Assembly (NCBI GenBank): GCA_904063045.1
Contig: CAJFCJ010000007.1
Location: 4,409,404-4,473,403, forward strand
DNA length: 64,000 nt
Reading direction: 5' to 3'
Origin: Dimorphilus gyrociliatus
Taxonomy: Eukaryota > Annelida > Polychaeta > Dinophilidae
The notes below the pieces were generated by a model. It was not told where the DNA came from. It was given only the letters and a program-made list of their open reading frames with translations, and ran no database searches. The position numbers and the translations under genes were made by a program. Shown here one piece after another: positions 12,701-27,100 of this stretch (position 1 is the first letter of the stretch; each line of letters opens with the position of its first letter).

Positions 12701-15114
12701 AAGTGAGGATTTCCGAGAGAAGTAGTTAAATATAATCTATCAATATGTATAAAATGTAAAAATCCGTATTATCATTAATAATTATATTAATAAATTAATT
12801 AATATTTCTAAATTAATCATATAGTGTTTTTTACCTAAAATTATCGTTATACTCTATTTCAGTATCGCCAACTCTAATAACGGTATTTCCACCTCTCATG
12901 TAAGTGTTTCTTGATAAAATAGGTCCTAAAGACGGATCTAGGACTTCTCCTACTTCTTGTAAAAGAACCCATTCTCCAGTTCTCAGTGCTCTTTCAATAG
13001 TTCTCATGTAATTTGAATCGGCAGCCTGTAGAACTTTTAGTTCAGAGCCCTTTCTTCTACTAAGCCATCTAATTAACAAAAGGACAAGAACTTGTTAATA
13101 ATAAAGCTGTAAATTAGTTAAATAATAAGGTTTAAAGAGATTTACTTGAAAGCTTGCCCTTGCGGATCAATTAACAGAGACCATTTTCTGCTATGTTGCA
13201 TTATGATAGCGTTTTCAGTTGAATGACTATCTAATGGTACTCCTTCATTTTGCCATAATAATATCTGATTTTCAGTAACCATATTCTTAATCAAAGAATA
13301 ATTCTTTGAAATAGGTATTTTAAATTGTCTACACAATTCCATCCAAGTTTCTATTAATTTCGCTCTAAACATTGTATCGAATGCTCCTAAATAGGCTATA
13401 GAACTTGCCGAAACTAACGTATCACCTACGAGACTCTCTAAACGTTTCTCTAAGCTTGCAACAGATTCTAACCATCTTTCTTTCTCATTTGAAAGTGCAG
13501 TTATTAGAACTGATGCTCTTTTTAAACGAAGACCAGTTAGAACCTTTCGTTGCTTTAATTCTTCCCTTTGATTAACCGAATCTTCGTACTTGAAAAATAA
13601 AAAAAGAAAATGTCAAATATACAATATAACTCTATGAAAGCAACAATGACAAAAAAGAAAACTCTTCTTTGTACTTCCGGTTAAGATAAAGAGAACATTT
13701 CTTAACAATTAATTTGCAAAAGCAATACAAAATTATCATTACTTGCTTGTTCAGCATTTGTAGATGTTGTGTAATCTTCGCTAAGCTAGCTTGTTTCTGG
13801 GCTAAGTTTTTTCTGGCTAATTCAAGAGCTTCTCGGGCTTCGTCGCATTTCTTTTGCTTCGGTTTCGCCATCTATCGTTGTTGAAGAGTAAATAAATTTA
13901 TTTTCTCATTTTAATTAATTAATAGAATAGGAAGAAACCGTTTAGGTTCCAGATTAGAAAAAGGGATAAAGTATAGAGAGGAAGCATAGGTGAAAACTCA
14001 CTTTATGAACTTCATAATATCTCTGTAAGGCTAGTACCCACATACATAGAGATTTACAAGCTTTCGACACTAATCCAACCTTTTCTGGTGTAAAATTGGG
14101 ATGACCAGTGAACCTCTTTAATCTTTGGAAAATCTAATTGGAGTTAAAAAAAAAATTAAATATCGTAGAGTAACTCCATCTACCGGGTAGTATATGAAAC
14201 ATCCTATTAATTGATAATATTTTGTTCTATTGACTAATTGATAAATTATGATAATAAACTAATTATCAAGTTAAACGTTAGATTGAAACGCTCATTGCCT
14301 GCGGTAGGTTTGTGGTACATAAATTATATAAATAATATAAAGAGAATATCTTAAAACCGGCTTACAGATTCTCCAATTGAATCTCGATCGAAATTTAACA
14401 ATCTATTTAGGAAATTCGATTCTCCAATTATCTTCTTTGAAGTTCCCCAATCAGTTTTCTCCCCTAACAGAACACCGACAGCCGACATAACGATCATAAC
14501 CAATTCCGGAGGATTTGTATAAACTCTAAAAGAAAACAAGAGAAAAAAGACAGTTTTAATAAAGATATAATAATATCTCTAATTAGGTAATTAATTGTGC
14601 ATTGTATATTTAAATATACTATATATAGAATTAAGATATATTGAAAAAAAACTCGTCTAGTAGTTTCTAAATTATTGATTTTCTAATTTATATAATTTCA
14701 TACAAGTCTCTATAACTTAGTCCTATGTAAAGTTATAGATTGCGTAATAGATTTACTTTTTACGTCATATTAGCTTTGATGAATAACTATTAACTGAAGT
14801 TTAAAAGGGGCTAATAATTGATATTTGATTTAGCCTATAAGAACGTTTAAGAGAAAGATAGAGAGAGAGAGAAAGAGAAAGAGTTCGATAAAGTATGACT
14901 TCATTCTCTCTTTTATTATTGTATTATTGATTAACGATTACAGGAGGAAAATTTCTATTTTTACTTTACTCTTTAGATGAATGAATGTATGAAGTTGTGA
15001 ATGAGGCCTATATCTAAATAAATCATGTCCTTAAACTTTAAATGCACAACAAAAGTTGCTATTATTATTAACAATCATTCATTATACACATGTATTACAT
15101 ATATACTGATTCGT

Positions 15115-15178
<64 letters not shown>

Positions 15179-18100
15179 ACTACCTTAGATCATATTAACA
15201 ATAGGTTATTTGTTCTAAAAAATTTAATAAAGGAATCGCAACGTTAGGTAAACATGGAGTATAAACAATCTATTTATATATTTATGTGGAATGTATACAA
15301 CATATAAATTGACAGCTGCGGTAGTCTTTATATATATATATATATTTATCGGAACAATACTATAGAATATAAGAAAAAAATTGGCCAATAAGCATACAAC
15401 ATACACTCATTTTAGTGTCTTTCCCTGTGCGAGTGCGCACGCTTACTGCTTACGCAACTTATGACTAATCTTTGTAAAATTGATTAATATAGGGCAATAG
15501 AGAGTGTAAGAGAGAGAGATCGGAGAGAAGAGGAAGAGATAGGGAAACGGATAAAGTAGGAGGAAAAATATCTAGAACTTTAACTATAACATACTATTTA
15601 CATGAGTATTTGTTTCTGATTCAGTTTTATGGCGGACTTAGAGATTGAACTAAGAGCTGTTGCTCGATCTTTAACACCTTTACAGGGATTCAAACTATGC
15701 TGTGATTTGGATGATAAAACTAATAAACTATTGGATATTGAAGTTGATGAAAAATTGAGAAAAGCTAAAACTCTCGTCGAAGCGTACAATAACATTCCAT
15801 CAACGTCGAAAGCAGATAGAGGATATTATTTATTACTTAAAAAATGCCGTGTATATCTACACCTAAGTCGTCGACAACTTTTAGTGCCTGAAATTGCTCG
15901 TTATTTAACAATTGGACAATGTCTCTCGGTAGCCATTGATTTGGGAATGAATAGAGATAGAGTAGAGAAATTATTATTCGGATGGTCCTCATTAGCAACT
16001 CAAAAAACATTAAATAGATGGTGGACTGATAACGTTCATATATCCGAGGAGACTAGAAGATCGAGATTATACGCGGCAGTTATGAAAGTTTGCCTAAAGA
16101 AATAGCCATTTTTCATATATTATATTGAAAAGAGACAGAATGCAAGACAAATAAAAATTAGGTATTGTTTTCTTTTGCTGTGTAACAAATATATTTATAT
16201 ATATAAATCAAATTTTCATGATTTTTGTATATTTCTCCTTTGTCTAAGTATTAGATCAATTATTTATCTTGTTATGGTACTGTCCATATTTTTGTACCAT
16301 ACCGTCTAAAACCAAATATTAGCGCCTAGCTACTATATACACATATATTGATAAAAAACACCACTATACGTTTATACTGTATATAGTATATATATATATA
16401 TATATATACTGTATATACATAATAATATATTGAAGTAAAGCATATGTAAGTGATACAATCGTATTTGAAAGATGATAAAGCTATATGTATTTTTCTATTG
16501 ATATAAAGGACAAGGAGCGGCGTAAGGACTAGTGATGTTTATTAATAAGTGTGGTTATAATTTTATAATGTTATTTATATAAATTGAATAGTTTAACTGC
16601 CTTGTTATGTGTTTTTTTTATTGAATTTTTATTATTGATAGATAGAGAATTTTTAAAATATGAGATTATACTAATTCATACAACCGCTAAATACTGAGAA
16701 TTAAACAATTATCTACTAACGCCATCTAGCATTATAGCACTTAATTTTTCACCTTATCCATATATTGATGGTTATATTTGTCATTGAAAAAAAAACTGGC
16801 TTAGTCTTCCTCTTATTAATACAGGATTACAGACAGTATAGTGATAGACTTGATCCAATGTTACATTTTTGATTGATTACAATTATTATAGTAATAAACA
16901 GATGATGTATAAAGTATTAACTATAAAACTTAATAGCTATTTGAAATATCTATATATCTATATATTCAGGATATAGTTTTTATTTATTTAACATTTATGG
17001 ATGTAGGTTGCTAGTTAAACAAACTAAACTATACCAACTTAAATAAATACTACTTTTTAAATTAACTCTGTTATAATAACCTATATATTTTAAATAATAT
17101 GATATTTACTTACCTAACTTCCGATATATCATTTTTATCCAAAGCGTTTAGAGCTTGTAAAGCAGATTCCAAAAGAGGAAGAACACTTGCCAGATCATTA
17201 TGACATTCCTGTAAATTAGAGAGAATATAAGCTATAATGTTAATCTATTTTCACTAATCATGCTTACATCAGCGTATTGTTGAACAACATTTGTCTCTTT
17301 TTGCATTACAGCTTCCTCAGCTTCAACAATTTCTCTTACTTGATCAACGGCTAGTTGATCCTTTTGTAATTGTTCTAAAAGAATTTCTGTATCTTTCGCT
17401 TTCTGATCAATTTTTGGGCCTAGTAGTACTAATTCTTCTTGCATTGTTCCAACTAGTTCATTAGCCTCTGATAATTTACTTAAACCGTTTAACAATCTAT
17501 CTCTGTCTCCACATAAACTTTTCTTCTGATCGTAAAGCATCTTTTCGTAAAGACGTATAAGTTCCATATAAGATGAAGGTGTTACATAAAGTTTCCTTCT
17601 TCTTTCTTCGAAGAAGTTAAATGTCTCGTGTTGAACTGATTTATGAATTTCCACGCAAACTTGACCAATAGCATATTTCAATTCCTAAATTAGACATTTT
17701 AACATTTATTATTATTATTATTATTATTTTATCAATTATCTCGCTCCTTACATTCTTATCTATTTCGGGATTGGCAATCAAATCAGCATTTTCAACATAT
17801 GCATGCGCGACGTCTAACATTGCCGATGTATTCCACTCATCGAACCAGTCAATAGTGCAACAAGCTATTAATGATGGATTCATTCTTGTTCTTTGACGAA
17901 ATTTTGATCCAGCTGGTGACATTGCCAATACAACGTGCATATTTCTTCTAAATCTCTATAAAAAGTTTATTTAAAAGATTTAATTCTGTTTGCTTTTAAA
18001 AAGAATAATAAGTTTATCACCTTGATAAAAAATGCTGATAAAGCAACTCTAGTGTCGGTAATATTTGCTTCTGAAGCTGGTGTTTTTAAATCCATAAGAA

Positions 18101-21100
18101 TACCATCCATTTCTTCATTGTCGAATAGATCAGGTACTTCTCCACTATTTAATATACAATTTATATCTTCTAAGAATGATTCATGAACAATATCAGAGTC
18201 TGTTAATAGGAATACGGTATTTTCTCCGTGAACTCCTGCCAATTTATAAACTTTCTTTAAATCTTCTCTAAAATCAGATAACGCGTAATTTCTAGTTAAA
18301 TTCAATGTAAATAATTCAGCGTTAGCTACGAATGATGCTAATTTAATTGTTGTAGATTTTCCAGTACCATCCAATCCAACTAGAAGCATATGACCACCCG
18401 GTGATCTAAAAACTCTAGCAGCTCTTAAAATATGTTCAGTAGCCTCTTTAAAGAAGACTATTTGCTGGGCATTAGTTGTTCCAATACTCTGCCTGATGTA
18501 AAGTTCCTCCAGAGTTAATCTTAATTTGCTTTTATCAACAACAGATTTATAACTTCTAACTGTTGTCGAATCTTTAACGGAATCGGCAAAATCAGTAAAA
18601 AGTATTGGGTCGTTCTGTAGTTTGACTGCTTCCCATTTTACTTTAAAGAAATCGTGTAAATTATCGGCCAACATTTTGAAGAATAAAGCTCTATCATCTA
18701 AATCAATAAGGCGATCGTGAAATACTCTCGTTGCTTCGTGAGCGAATAGAAGAGCGCATTGTTCAAGGTTCACAACTGATACTTGGTCGGCGTTCATCAG
18801 ACCCTTTATTACAGATGCTAAATCTCTTATATTAAACGTATAATGACTTTTGCTCGGTGTTGGTCTCATACTAAAGCTGGTTCTATAATAAATTCCAATA
18901 GCTGCTGACACAAGCGGAAATAGGCATTCTTTCACTTCTGATAGGAAATCGTTCTCGTTAAAGAACTTCCCTAGTTGAACTTGAAAGATATGTTGTAATG
19001 ACCTTGTAGATGGCGTTGGTAAGGCTAGTATTCTAAAAATAAAATACATATTTGGTACTTTTATTTCAGTGGTGTTTTTTTTAATTACAACTTACGAAAA
19101 ATTCTTTAAAAGTCTATGAGATAGTGAATTTCTCCCTCCACCAGGTGGAGCGCACGCTGCGATAACTGTTACATCTGTTATATCTCTCCAAGATAATTTT
19201 TTTGTATCGTAGAAACCATTCAAGTCAATAAATTGTCTGAGAAGTTCTAAGGGAGGTTGTGAGCCATACTCTTCCATTGCAGGCATGTTTAGGTCGTCGA
19301 TGAAAACTAGTACTTTACGACCTTTAGGAGCACCTAGCATATCTTTACCCTTTTTAATTAGTTTCTGAATAATAGCCTGTTGCGTTCTATCTGCTGTCGT
19401 TTGAGCACTTAGTTGAAGAAATGACGTTACTAATCCAGGAACATTTTGCGATTTTGGACGAGATCCCAGCATTACATCCAGAGCGCTATCATCTATGAAA
19501 TGTAAATGTAATGAAAAAAATTTTAACAGTTATAAAGCTGTTAAATAACACAGCAAACCTTCGTCAGTCATTTTCGTTAGCAGGCTTATATTGTCTAGCA
19601 AAGCCTGATTCCTTTCGGTAAAGTTAAATACATTTCCAAGTAAAGATCCACTTCTAAAGGTTGTACCATTATCTTTAGAAAGTTGATTAAGAGCATAGTG
19701 GACTAAAGCCGTTTTTCCTACTCCTGAATCGCCAGTTATAAGAACAGGATTTTTTCCCAGGACTAATAAAGCCGATAGGAAAGAATATCTTACACTATCA
19801 ACTGTAGGAACTATTTCTCCACCATCGTCAGAAAAGGATATCCCTCTCTCAATTAGCTGATTTGTTGCTGGAACTAGATTATCCCATGGTATAAAATTAC
19901 CTGAATCCAAATCTATAAAAAAGCTATATATTGTCTTTACAGAAGCTGGAAGCCGAACACCCAAAGGAGGTTCTACTTCGAATAATTCTCTAACAAAAGT
20001 ATCAAAGTCTGATGCAACGTCGACATCATCTTTTTCTCTGATTCTCATCCCTAAATCATCGTCCAAATCGTCTTGTCTTTTCAAATTTCCACCAAACGAC
20101 CAAGTAAAAGCGAAAACAAACAGTTTTCCAAGAATAACTGTTAAATTTCCAGGATTTCGATTCAGATAAAATTCTTTTTGCCTTAAATTAAAAAGAAAAT
20201 ACATAAATGATCAATATAAATCATATTTAAAGCCAGATAGTTACTGTGCTTTATCAGCCTCCTCTTGACGTCTCAAATCCCTTTTTGATAGTGTTCTCCT
20301 AGGTTTTGGAGGTTCATATGATTTTATATCTGTACTTGTCGATTCATCATCATCTGCTGAACCGAAACCTCCGTGTGTTTTCATAAATTCAAAGAAGGAA
20401 GTCAGTATGTGGCAAAGACAACATACAGCCGACATGTCTGGAGCTGGAATACTTTGGAATTTTCTAAATTTTCTTAAAAAGTTCAATCCTTTCTCTATAG
20501 CATGATTGAAAAGAGCCAACAAATGTTTCTTTCCAGCTTCTGGTAATTCTTTGGGTAATTGTGATAACCATGTATTAACGTAAGGCTTCCAGCCAAGATC
20601 GACAGGGTCCTAAAGAAAACAAAGATTTTTTCGTTAAAAGTGGTTAAACGAGCTGTAAGGGTTGTTTACCATATAAACCATAGCACAACGACTTATTGTT
20701 GCAGGGCTAGCTTGGGATAGGTAATCCACTTCAAACATAATTCTCATTCCATTTGGTAGACCAATTCTTTCTCCATTAGCCAAACATAGAACTTTAGAGT
20801 CATCTAGAACTGTATTTAAATTCTCAACCCACATAGTGTCAACTGGTCCATCCAATATAATCCACTTCCAATCAGTTGGCATTGCATCGGGATTACCTTC
20901 GAGAAGGGCCATTTGATGGACAAGTGCTTGTCCAGCCGAAATACTTGTCATCTCACTGCCTCTCCGAGATACGCTTCCTCTGGCTCCCTGATTCATGATG
21001 GACGAGCGACGCCTTGTAGGATCGATAGGAGTATAATTATCTTCCAAATCGCCGAGCTGAAAAAATTAATTACTTCAGAGAAGACTATATAAAGTAAGAA

Positions 21101-24100
21101 GTAGACATATACATCGTCGGATTCAGTTTTTGTACTCTGAGCTTTCTGATCTTCCACATTTATTGAATCTCTAGCAAATTTTCGAGTTGCCGATGCAATA
21201 AGACCGTCTGTCCATTCAAAAGTATTCGGATCAGTTTCTCCATATAACTCTCCTAATTTGACGCATTTAGGATTAATTGTAAAAACTTCCACATGGCCTT
21301 TTTTCGCTCTATTATGCTGAAGGAGATCAAATAATTACTTGAATAAAAGAAACTTTATTCCTAAGATCTACATACAAAGAAAACGCTATGTCGTCTATTG
21401 CTAGAACCTGTACTGGCTATACTTTTAATATCTTCATCCTCATTTTCGGAAAGAGTTGGAAGCAGAACTAAGGCTCTTTGGAGTAACGATCTTACTGTTG
21501 TTTTACCTCCACCAGTTGGACCAACCAACATAATACCATGCCGAACCATAATTTGTGAATATAGTTGTTTAACTTTTTCTATTTGCGATGGCCACAGTTG
21601 TAAATTTTGTTCTCTAACAGCCATTGATATAGCCTTTTCAATTGTTCCTAAATCTTGCGTAGGAACTGTAATACCTGGGAATAAATCAGCCATAATTGAT
21701 TCAAATAAAGGTACGTCTTCAGCTAAGAATTTAGGCATATTTGCATCTCTTAACGAATGTATTAAAATATGAGCTTCTTCCTCTTCATTGAGAACTTTCT
21801 TCTTTCCCCTGAAAGTAGAGATAAGTATAGTAAAAGTGATTAATACATAGTTTAATGCTTATATAAAAAAAGAGATAAAAATCTAACTTAGATTGAGCCT
21901 GTCTTTTCTTAATACCAGCATAAACAAGAACAGATTTTATAGCTCTCATTCCAAAATCATAGTGATCTTGTTGGGAAAGTTGCTTAGAAGCTAATTGGTA
22001 AAGGTTAACGATTTTAGTAGAAAGACTCTTGGCTGCCGTAAATCCTTCGGAAAAGAGCATAATTTCGGCGATAAGAGCATAATCTGGTACCATCATGGCT
22101 ACAGGTCTAAAAAGAGCTTTTAAATTATCTGGAAGTTCCACTCTTCCAGCGTATGTGGGATTCATAGTAATAAAAATACCACAAGTAGGATTTAATTTGA
22201 TTTCCCTGCCCTCGAACATAAACCTTGGTGTTTGCATATCTTTTGCAACTTTTATTGTATGTATTTGTTGAGCAACGACCGATAAAACTTCAATATCAAT
22301 TCTATTGAATTCATCAAAACAGCACCAACTCCCTGACTGTGACAGACCAGAAAAAAATTTTCCCAGCATCTTATAATCAAGACCTTCAGAACAATTAAAG
22401 ACGACGCATTGTTTGCCCATAGATTTGGCTAAATCCTTAACTGTTTCAGTTTTACCAGTTCCTGCAGGCCCAGCAGGTGAACCTCCTAAATTAAGGGATA
22501 GAGCTCCAGTTAAAGTCAAATAGCATCTGTCAGTTAAAGGTGTGATGACCAAACGAGGCGAGCATCCCAAATATTCATAGCCATAGCTAAAAATAGCATT
22601 TGATTGTCTTACATTACAATTATTCTTTGTTTCATCCCATTCGTATCTTAATTGCCTAATGAAGTCAATGAAAAAATTAGAATTTTAATTAATGAATAGG
22701 TTTAGTATTACCTTGCCCATTCAAAATCTTCTCTTGAGCAAACGTTTAAAGCAATCAAATCGTTTATAATATCTCTATTGTGAACATCTAATGTTAATAA
22801 AGCGTTCACGGATAATCTCCTGAATACTATTAGATTTTGCGAAACCAAATTAGCCAAAATATTTAAATATTCCACCATCTTTTCTTTTAATTTAATTAGT
22901 TCACTCTTTGCATCGGCTGCTCCATTTAAACAATGTATAACATCTTTATTAAACATTATTTGAGCCTATTAAATAGAAACGAAAATTAAAGATGTAACGT
23001 ATTGTATAGTTCATATATAGATATAGATATTTAAATTGTTGATGATTACGAACCACTGTCAACACAACTTGACCTGGATGCTTAAGAACCCATTCTTCGT
23101 GAGAAATACCAACCCAATCCTGTAGGCCAGCTTTTAAATGTCTTTTAACAGTATCAAACATTCCATTTTCAACACTTCCCAGCCATTGTTCAACAGGACC
23201 TCTTGCTCTTAGATTTCTAGGGGGAAATTTGTATATGAATTTTCAGAATTATGAATATTCATAGAATAAAATAAAATACTTGGGCATTTCGATAGTTTCT
23301 CCTTCTGCCGATGTCATTGTTTTTACAGTGGCAGGTTGCCTAGGTGCAGTTCTTATCTCTAATTCTTTTATATTACCGAAACATTTACCAAGATGAGGTT
23401 GAACTGCATCGGGATTCTTTGATTGGGCGAGAATATCGAGTAACTCGTCATTACTAAGAAAGTAGAATCTTGGAAAGACCAATCTCTTCGTTTCAAGATA
23501 GTCCTCCAAACACTTTTGAACTTTTTCCAAATTCGTATTGGCTGCTTGTAAAGCTTCAAGAACGCCGGGAGCAGTTGCTGATTTCAAAGCATTTGGTGAG
23601 TCTTCCGTCTTTCTCATAATATCTTTCCAACTCTTATCAACTTGTGCAAACAACTTGAATTCATTTGGTAATTGTCTTTGTATATCGGGTGTTGTGAAAA
23701 TCTGTTCAAGATATAACCAATTTCTTTGACAAGTCATCCACTCGTCCAAAGTTCTTGCGAATAGATTTAGACGCCTCTCCCAATCTTCTACTTGATTTTT
23801 TATTGGTCCAACATATCTAGATCCTCGAATAGTTCCAATTGTTATCTATTTATTTAGTAGAGACAATAATTATATCTGTGAATTTGTTAATTTCCTATAT
23901 TCTATTTTGATGATACCTGACTCTCTTCCAATTGAGCTTGAATATCCTCTGCTCCGGCAATAATAACAACGCTACCGCTGACGTGAGGAAGGAGACGGAA
24001 CATAGTAGATTGCCAGAGATCAACAACTTTTTGGAGCATTCTTTCAAGAGTTGCTTCGTTACTAGCAGTAGTTGAAATATCTTGAATTTTTTCCTTAAAT

Positions 24101-27100
24101 TTGGTGATTTTCATCTCAATAAGATGACCAAGAGTAAACTCCTTATCTTGCCAAATGTTTTTACCGATGAGTTGTTCAATTTGATTCCAATGCCGTTCTC
24201 TTAAGGATGGATTCCTTAAACTTACAATAATAGGCATTATTAATTTGAAGTTCATTACTTTCTTTTTCAATTTTGGTACTAAATCATTAGAAGGCAATCC
24301 TTTTTCAAGCATATAAACTGTTTGAGTGAATCTATTAACATTCTTTTGCAAATGTTCTACAACAAGTGTATCGAATGTTGAAACAGTCCACTCCGCTTCT
24401 AATTTATCCCACTCCCATAAAGATTCCCAGAGTAATTTCCTCAGCATTAGATCTCTTTCGATATCGGACAAATCCGTTTGTAGATCTTGAGTAGAACTTT
24501 CTTCTTTTTTTTCTATAAGAGCAAATTCATCTTTCTTAGAAGGTTGTAAAGAGCTTCCAAATCTATAAGAAAGATAGAAAAAATATAGGATATTTATAGA
24601 TATACTTTGACAATTGATAGTTGTCATTTTACCTTTCTTGATAATTTGCATAATTTCTAGTCTTAACTTGTAAATTGGTGACTTCTTCACTCATTAATTT
24701 AATCTTTTCTAAGGCAACTTTTCCATGGGTATCCTCCGCTAATAAATAAGGATCTTGAACTCTTATCTTCATATCAATAATCTTATTTCTTATTCCAGAT
24801 ATTAAAGTGTCTAGTTCACTACTGAACTTTCTTATATTATCCTCTTTCTTTGCTTCGGCCCACAATAGAGTTGTTTTAAGATGTTGGAAAGATGGTCCTA
24901 ATATTTGATAAAGAGCAAATTCCTCTGCATCTACTTCAACATCAAAATCTTTGGCAATAGCGTACAATTTGGTAACAATATGATATTCCCTCTCAAGATT
25001 ATTCATTTCTGCACTCATCTTTGCAGTGAAAGAGAGATATTCAACAAATTCTTCCACATTCAACGGGGTTCTATCAAGAGTTTTCAAAGCCCTTTTAATA
25101 ATTTTTAAAAGCTCTTCATTTCTCTTACAAGCTATGCCAGGTAATCGACAAATGACATCATGGATAACTGTTCTTGGAAAAGGAAGACAATTCTGGCAAA
25201 AGTTTTCACTTTCAACTTGAATAAAACCTATACGTCGTTCTCTTTCCATGGCAAGCATTTCTCTCTCTTGATCAGTATGTATCGACAGGACGTTATTAAA
25301 GTCATCTGTTGTCCATTCTCTTTTATCCATTGACTCTCCAACTTTAACGTGTCTTGCTTGTTCTACCATATCGGTGAATGTATCAAATTGTACAGAATAA
25401 TCTATCACAGTATTCAAATTAGACTCAACACATTCAATTACACCAGTTATTGTAGCTTGAAAGTCTAGGTCAAGTCCAAAGACAAGATCTGTATTAGGCC
25501 AAGGAGGTTCAATCACTCCTTCTTCCTCTTCGCGCTTCTTTTCTTCTTCGTATTGGGAAGTTAAATCGTATTTCGGTGGCATGTAAAAAGCTTTCAGACG
25601 AGGATTTTTTAACAGAGAGACAACTTGGCCGACAGTATTTTCAAATCCAGCAAGGACATTAGAAATACCTTCTTTAATTTCATCTTCACTAGGTGAAAGT
25701 GTTACGTGAGCGATTTGCTCTGCATTTTCCGATTCTTCTTCAGTGCGGCTACTCTCAGGATAAGCATAATTTTCATTTCCAAAACCCTCATCTTCTTCAT
25801 CTTCCTCATTCTCATATTTTTTCTCATCCTTCTCCGAATCGGATTCGTCGCTTACGGAATCAACAAATTTGACACTTTTCGCTTCAGTTTTGTTAGTTAT
25901 TTTTGATACTTTTGATAATTTTCTCTTTTTAACTTCTACCGGAACTGTCAAGACTAACTGAACACTAATTATAGGTTTATTTTCCTCAACAACCCTCTTT
26001 TCATCATTAAGTTCCTTAATAACCTGAAATTAAATTAAGATAATAAAATATTGAATAAAAAACATGGAAATAAATAAATTAATAAATTAATAAAATAGTA
26101 AAATAATCTATTTCTTTACTTGGTCAATAAAATTCAAGCTTTCAACGTTTTCGCTACGTTCCGTTTCCGATCGAGGAGAAGGTAAAGGCGATATCGTATT
26201 TTGATAACGACTTAGACGGCTAGTCATTGATGGAAGAGGAGTTGCCGGTGTTGTTCTTTTAAGTGAAGGTGATCTAGTAGAAAGTTATTGAACAATGAAA
26301 TAAAAAGAAATGACTGTGACAAAAAATTGTTCTTAAACGAAATTTAAGTGAATAAATTTGTTTTTTTAAAAAGAAAAAGAGCAATATCAAGTTGAATAAC
26401 TTACTCTTGATCAGCAGCGGATAGGAAGGATCTAATTGTATCCCTTTCTTCTCTATCAGAGTATCCAGTGACATTTTGAATAGATATCTACAATTGATAA
26501 ACGATATATTAGTATATTTAATATACAATTAAATATCTTTCGAGTATGCAAGCAAATAAATCTATATTTAATAATATAAAGAGGATAGATGAAAATATTG
26601 GAAAACTCTGATAATCTTGAAAACTTGACTCTAATAAATTTATATTTATGCTTGAGAGATTGCTTGTAATAGTTTTTGTGCTATTTATAATAAACAAAGA
26701 ACTACGGCATTTATACTTTACTTTTGGTATTATGAAGTGAAGCTGAAAATATGTATTTATTAAGTTTTCATAATTAATTTCAATCATTAAACACTGCCAT
26801 CTGGTTTGTACTTTTTCAAGTATTTTATTATTAATTCCAACTAATTAAATAATAAATATTGTACTGATAATACAGTAGACAGATGGCGCAACTTTAATTA
26901 TTTAATTATTTCAAGAAGTTAGAATTTTAATACTTACTCCATCATTTTGCTCTTGTAGAGATTTTTCCGTTTGTTCATTTCCGGTTTTGAAGGATTCTAA
27001 GAAAAAGTCTGACATTTCAGCACCAGCTGTAACAACTAATCTCCTAAGTAATTCCAATACTTGATAGTCAATAGCACGGAGGAAGAATGATAATCTATGA

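Larger units (their letters stand above)
14529..17117 (-). other. Longest dynein intron, within the stalk coding region
   Basis: It separates the exon ending DKNDISEVR (17118-17212) from the exon beginning [10 protein letters not shown] (ends about 14528), two parts of one conserved stalk segment. At about 2.6 kb it is the largest intron in the gene. It holds a plus-strand intronless gene at 15629-16105, a long (TA)n tract at 15115-15171 and a second TA tract near 16380-16410. Confidence 0.8.

Noticed and set aside
26274-26787. Two minus-strand ORFs between dynein exons
   Set aside because: They lie mainly in an intron, are Ile/Leu/Phe-rich from AT-rich DNA, and do not continue the dynein frame.
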